From: DASCNA01 sp036011305
Lineage (GTDB): Bacteria > Verrucomicrobiota > Lentisphaeria > Victivallales > GWF2-38-69
NCBI GenBank assembly: GCA_036011305.1
Contig: DASCNA010000136.1
Location: 1 to 6,795 of the forward strand
Length of the DNA stretch: 6,795 bases
Direction of reading: 5' to 3'
In this document: in pieces, positions 6,273 to 6,795 of the stretch
How the letters are laid out: every line of letters starts with the position of its first letter
How positions within the stretch are numbered: position 1 is the stretch's first letter
Notes under the pieces: model-generated
What the model was told of the DNA's origin: nothing
Databases searched by the model: none
What the model saw: only the letters and a program-made list of their open reading frames with translations
Program-made: the position numbers and the translations under genes

Positions 6273-6593
6273 TTATCCAGCTACTTCTTCCAAGGCACTG
6301 ATCAATGCCTGTTTTTTTTGTACTCCAATGAACTGTTTGACCTGTACACCATCTTTCATAATAAATATTGCCGGTATGCTTCTTACACTGAATTTTTGAG
6401 CTATTCCTGGAGAATCATCAACATTAACTTTCGCTATTAAAGCTTTATCTCCAATTTCTTCAGCTATTTCATCAAGAATAGGTCCTAACATTTTACAAGG
6501 TCCACACCAAGGGGCCCAGAAATCTATCAGAGTTATTCCTTCTGCTGTTTTTTCTTCGAAATTTGAATCGTTTAGATGAGCGATTTCTGACAT
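6273..6593 (-). CDS. trxA: Thioredoxin
   Basis: A 106-residue cytosolic thioredoxin of standard length, with no signal peptide. The active site is WCGPCK, with redox cysteines C30 and C33, inside IDFWAPWCGPCKMLGPIL. The buried Asp (D24) and the cis-proline of SIPAIF (P74) are in place; Ala after that proline, where many thioredoxins have Thr, is a minor variation. A Gly before the last helix (GVQKKQAL) also fits. The protein reduces disulfides in targets such as ribonucleotide reductase, peroxiredoxins and methionine sulfoxide reductases, and is itself recharged by thioredoxin reductase, which is not in this window. The ATG at 6591-6593 has the best ribosome-binding site here (AAGGAG at 6600-6605). 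It appears to be the first gene of a transcript continuing into the CoA-binding protein and the lipoprotein. Confidence 0.97.
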   Translation of the reverse strand: MSEIAHLNDSNFEEKTAEGITLIDFWAPWCGPCKMLGPILDEIAEEIGDKALIAKVNVDDSPGIAQKFSVRSIPAIFIMKDGVQVKQFIGVQKKQALISALEEVAG

Positions 6594-6759
6594 GTGTCTC
6601 TCCTTATTTTTATATTAATTTTATTAATTCTTGTCATTAGGAATTAGTTATTATAAAATAGTGAATATAAGTTTATTATTATTTATTTTTTAATAAATAA
6701 AACCTTAATTCACTTAAAATTAATATATAATTATACTCTATAAACAAAATATAAAATAA
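6594..6759 (-). promoter_or_regulatory. AT-rich leader and likely promoter of the trxA operon
   Basis: The region upstream of trxA on the minus strand is almost pure A/T apart from the ribosome-binding site AAGGAG (6600-6605). TATAAT hexamers occur on the minus strand at 6650-6655 and 6730-6735, either of which could be a -10 element, but neither has a good -35 at 16-18 bases. I see no operator or hairpin with GC pairs. The promoter assignment rests mainly on trxA being the first gene of the co-directional set. Confidence 0.4.
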
Positions 6760-6795
6760 ATGTCTCCTTCTTTCATGGCAGAGGAGGATCAGCGG
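6760..6795 (+). CDS. Possible start of a divergent gene running off the right edge
   Basis: An ATG at 6760-6762, immediately after an in-frame TAA, opens a frame that stays open to the window end: 12 codons, MSPSFMAEEDQR, with a second in-frame ATG at 6775. No ribosome-binding site precedes either ATG. The sequence AGGAGG at 6782-6787, eight bases before the window end, is itself a perfect Shine-Dalgarno, so the real start may be just outside. Codons such as GAG and CGG and the overall base composition differ from the neighbouring genes. Very weak as a gene call. Confidence 0.2.
   Translation, partial: MSPSFMAEEDQR

Noticed and set aside
5904..6440. Two plus-strand frames (5904-6152 and 6201-6440) antisense to the CoA-binding and trxA genes
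   Set aside because: The minus strand has family-level motifs throughout; these are shadows.

Overview
This AT-rich window carries seven full-length protein genes plus a broken gene fragment at the left edge. The genes use the standard bacterial code: all tryptophans are TGG, and the stops are TAA or TGA. An O-antigen-ligase/Wzy-type membrane protein and a probable outer-membrane lipoprotein point to a Gram-negative (diderm) bacterium. RicT is common in Firmicutes and in several other lineages (for example Elusimicrobia, Lentisphaerae and relatives) but unusual in Proteobacteria. I therefore favour a low-GC diderm outside the Proteobacteria; this is inference and the phylum is not fixed by what I can see.

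Layout, left to right. Positions 3-185 (+) hold the middle of an FtsW/RodA-family protein, recognisable by its QPDLGQT motif and cut short by TAG. Its mirror strand forms the last ~31 codons of an O-antigen-ligase-like gene (89-1687, -), so two unrelated genes break at the same place. A 236-bp gap (1688-1923) contains nested inverted repeats. Next come ricT (1924-2877, -) and, divergently, an unrecognised membrane-anchored protein (3067-3720, +). The end of that gene overlaps the end of rsmA (3711-4538, -) by 10 bp.

Upstream of rsmA on the minus strand lie a lipoprotein of unknown function (4584-5843), a small CoA-binding (YccU-like) protein (5867-6244) and thioredoxin (6273-6593). Their gaps of 23 and 28 bp suggest one transcript, trxA -> CoA-binding protein -> lipoprotein. 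A strong hairpin plus T-tract (4539-4577) separates this transcript from rsmA and abuts the rsmA start codon. The right edge (6594-6795) is the AT-rich leader of trxA, followed by about 35 bases of visibly different composition that may begin a divergent gene.

Most of the content is housekeeping: rRNA dimethylation (RsmA), RNA-processing and signalling factor RicT, redox (TrxA) and envelope polysaccharide. I found no defence system, mobile element, CRISPR array, tRNA or rRNA. The observations most worth checking are the double-broken junction at the left edge and the terminator-like hairpin against rsmA.
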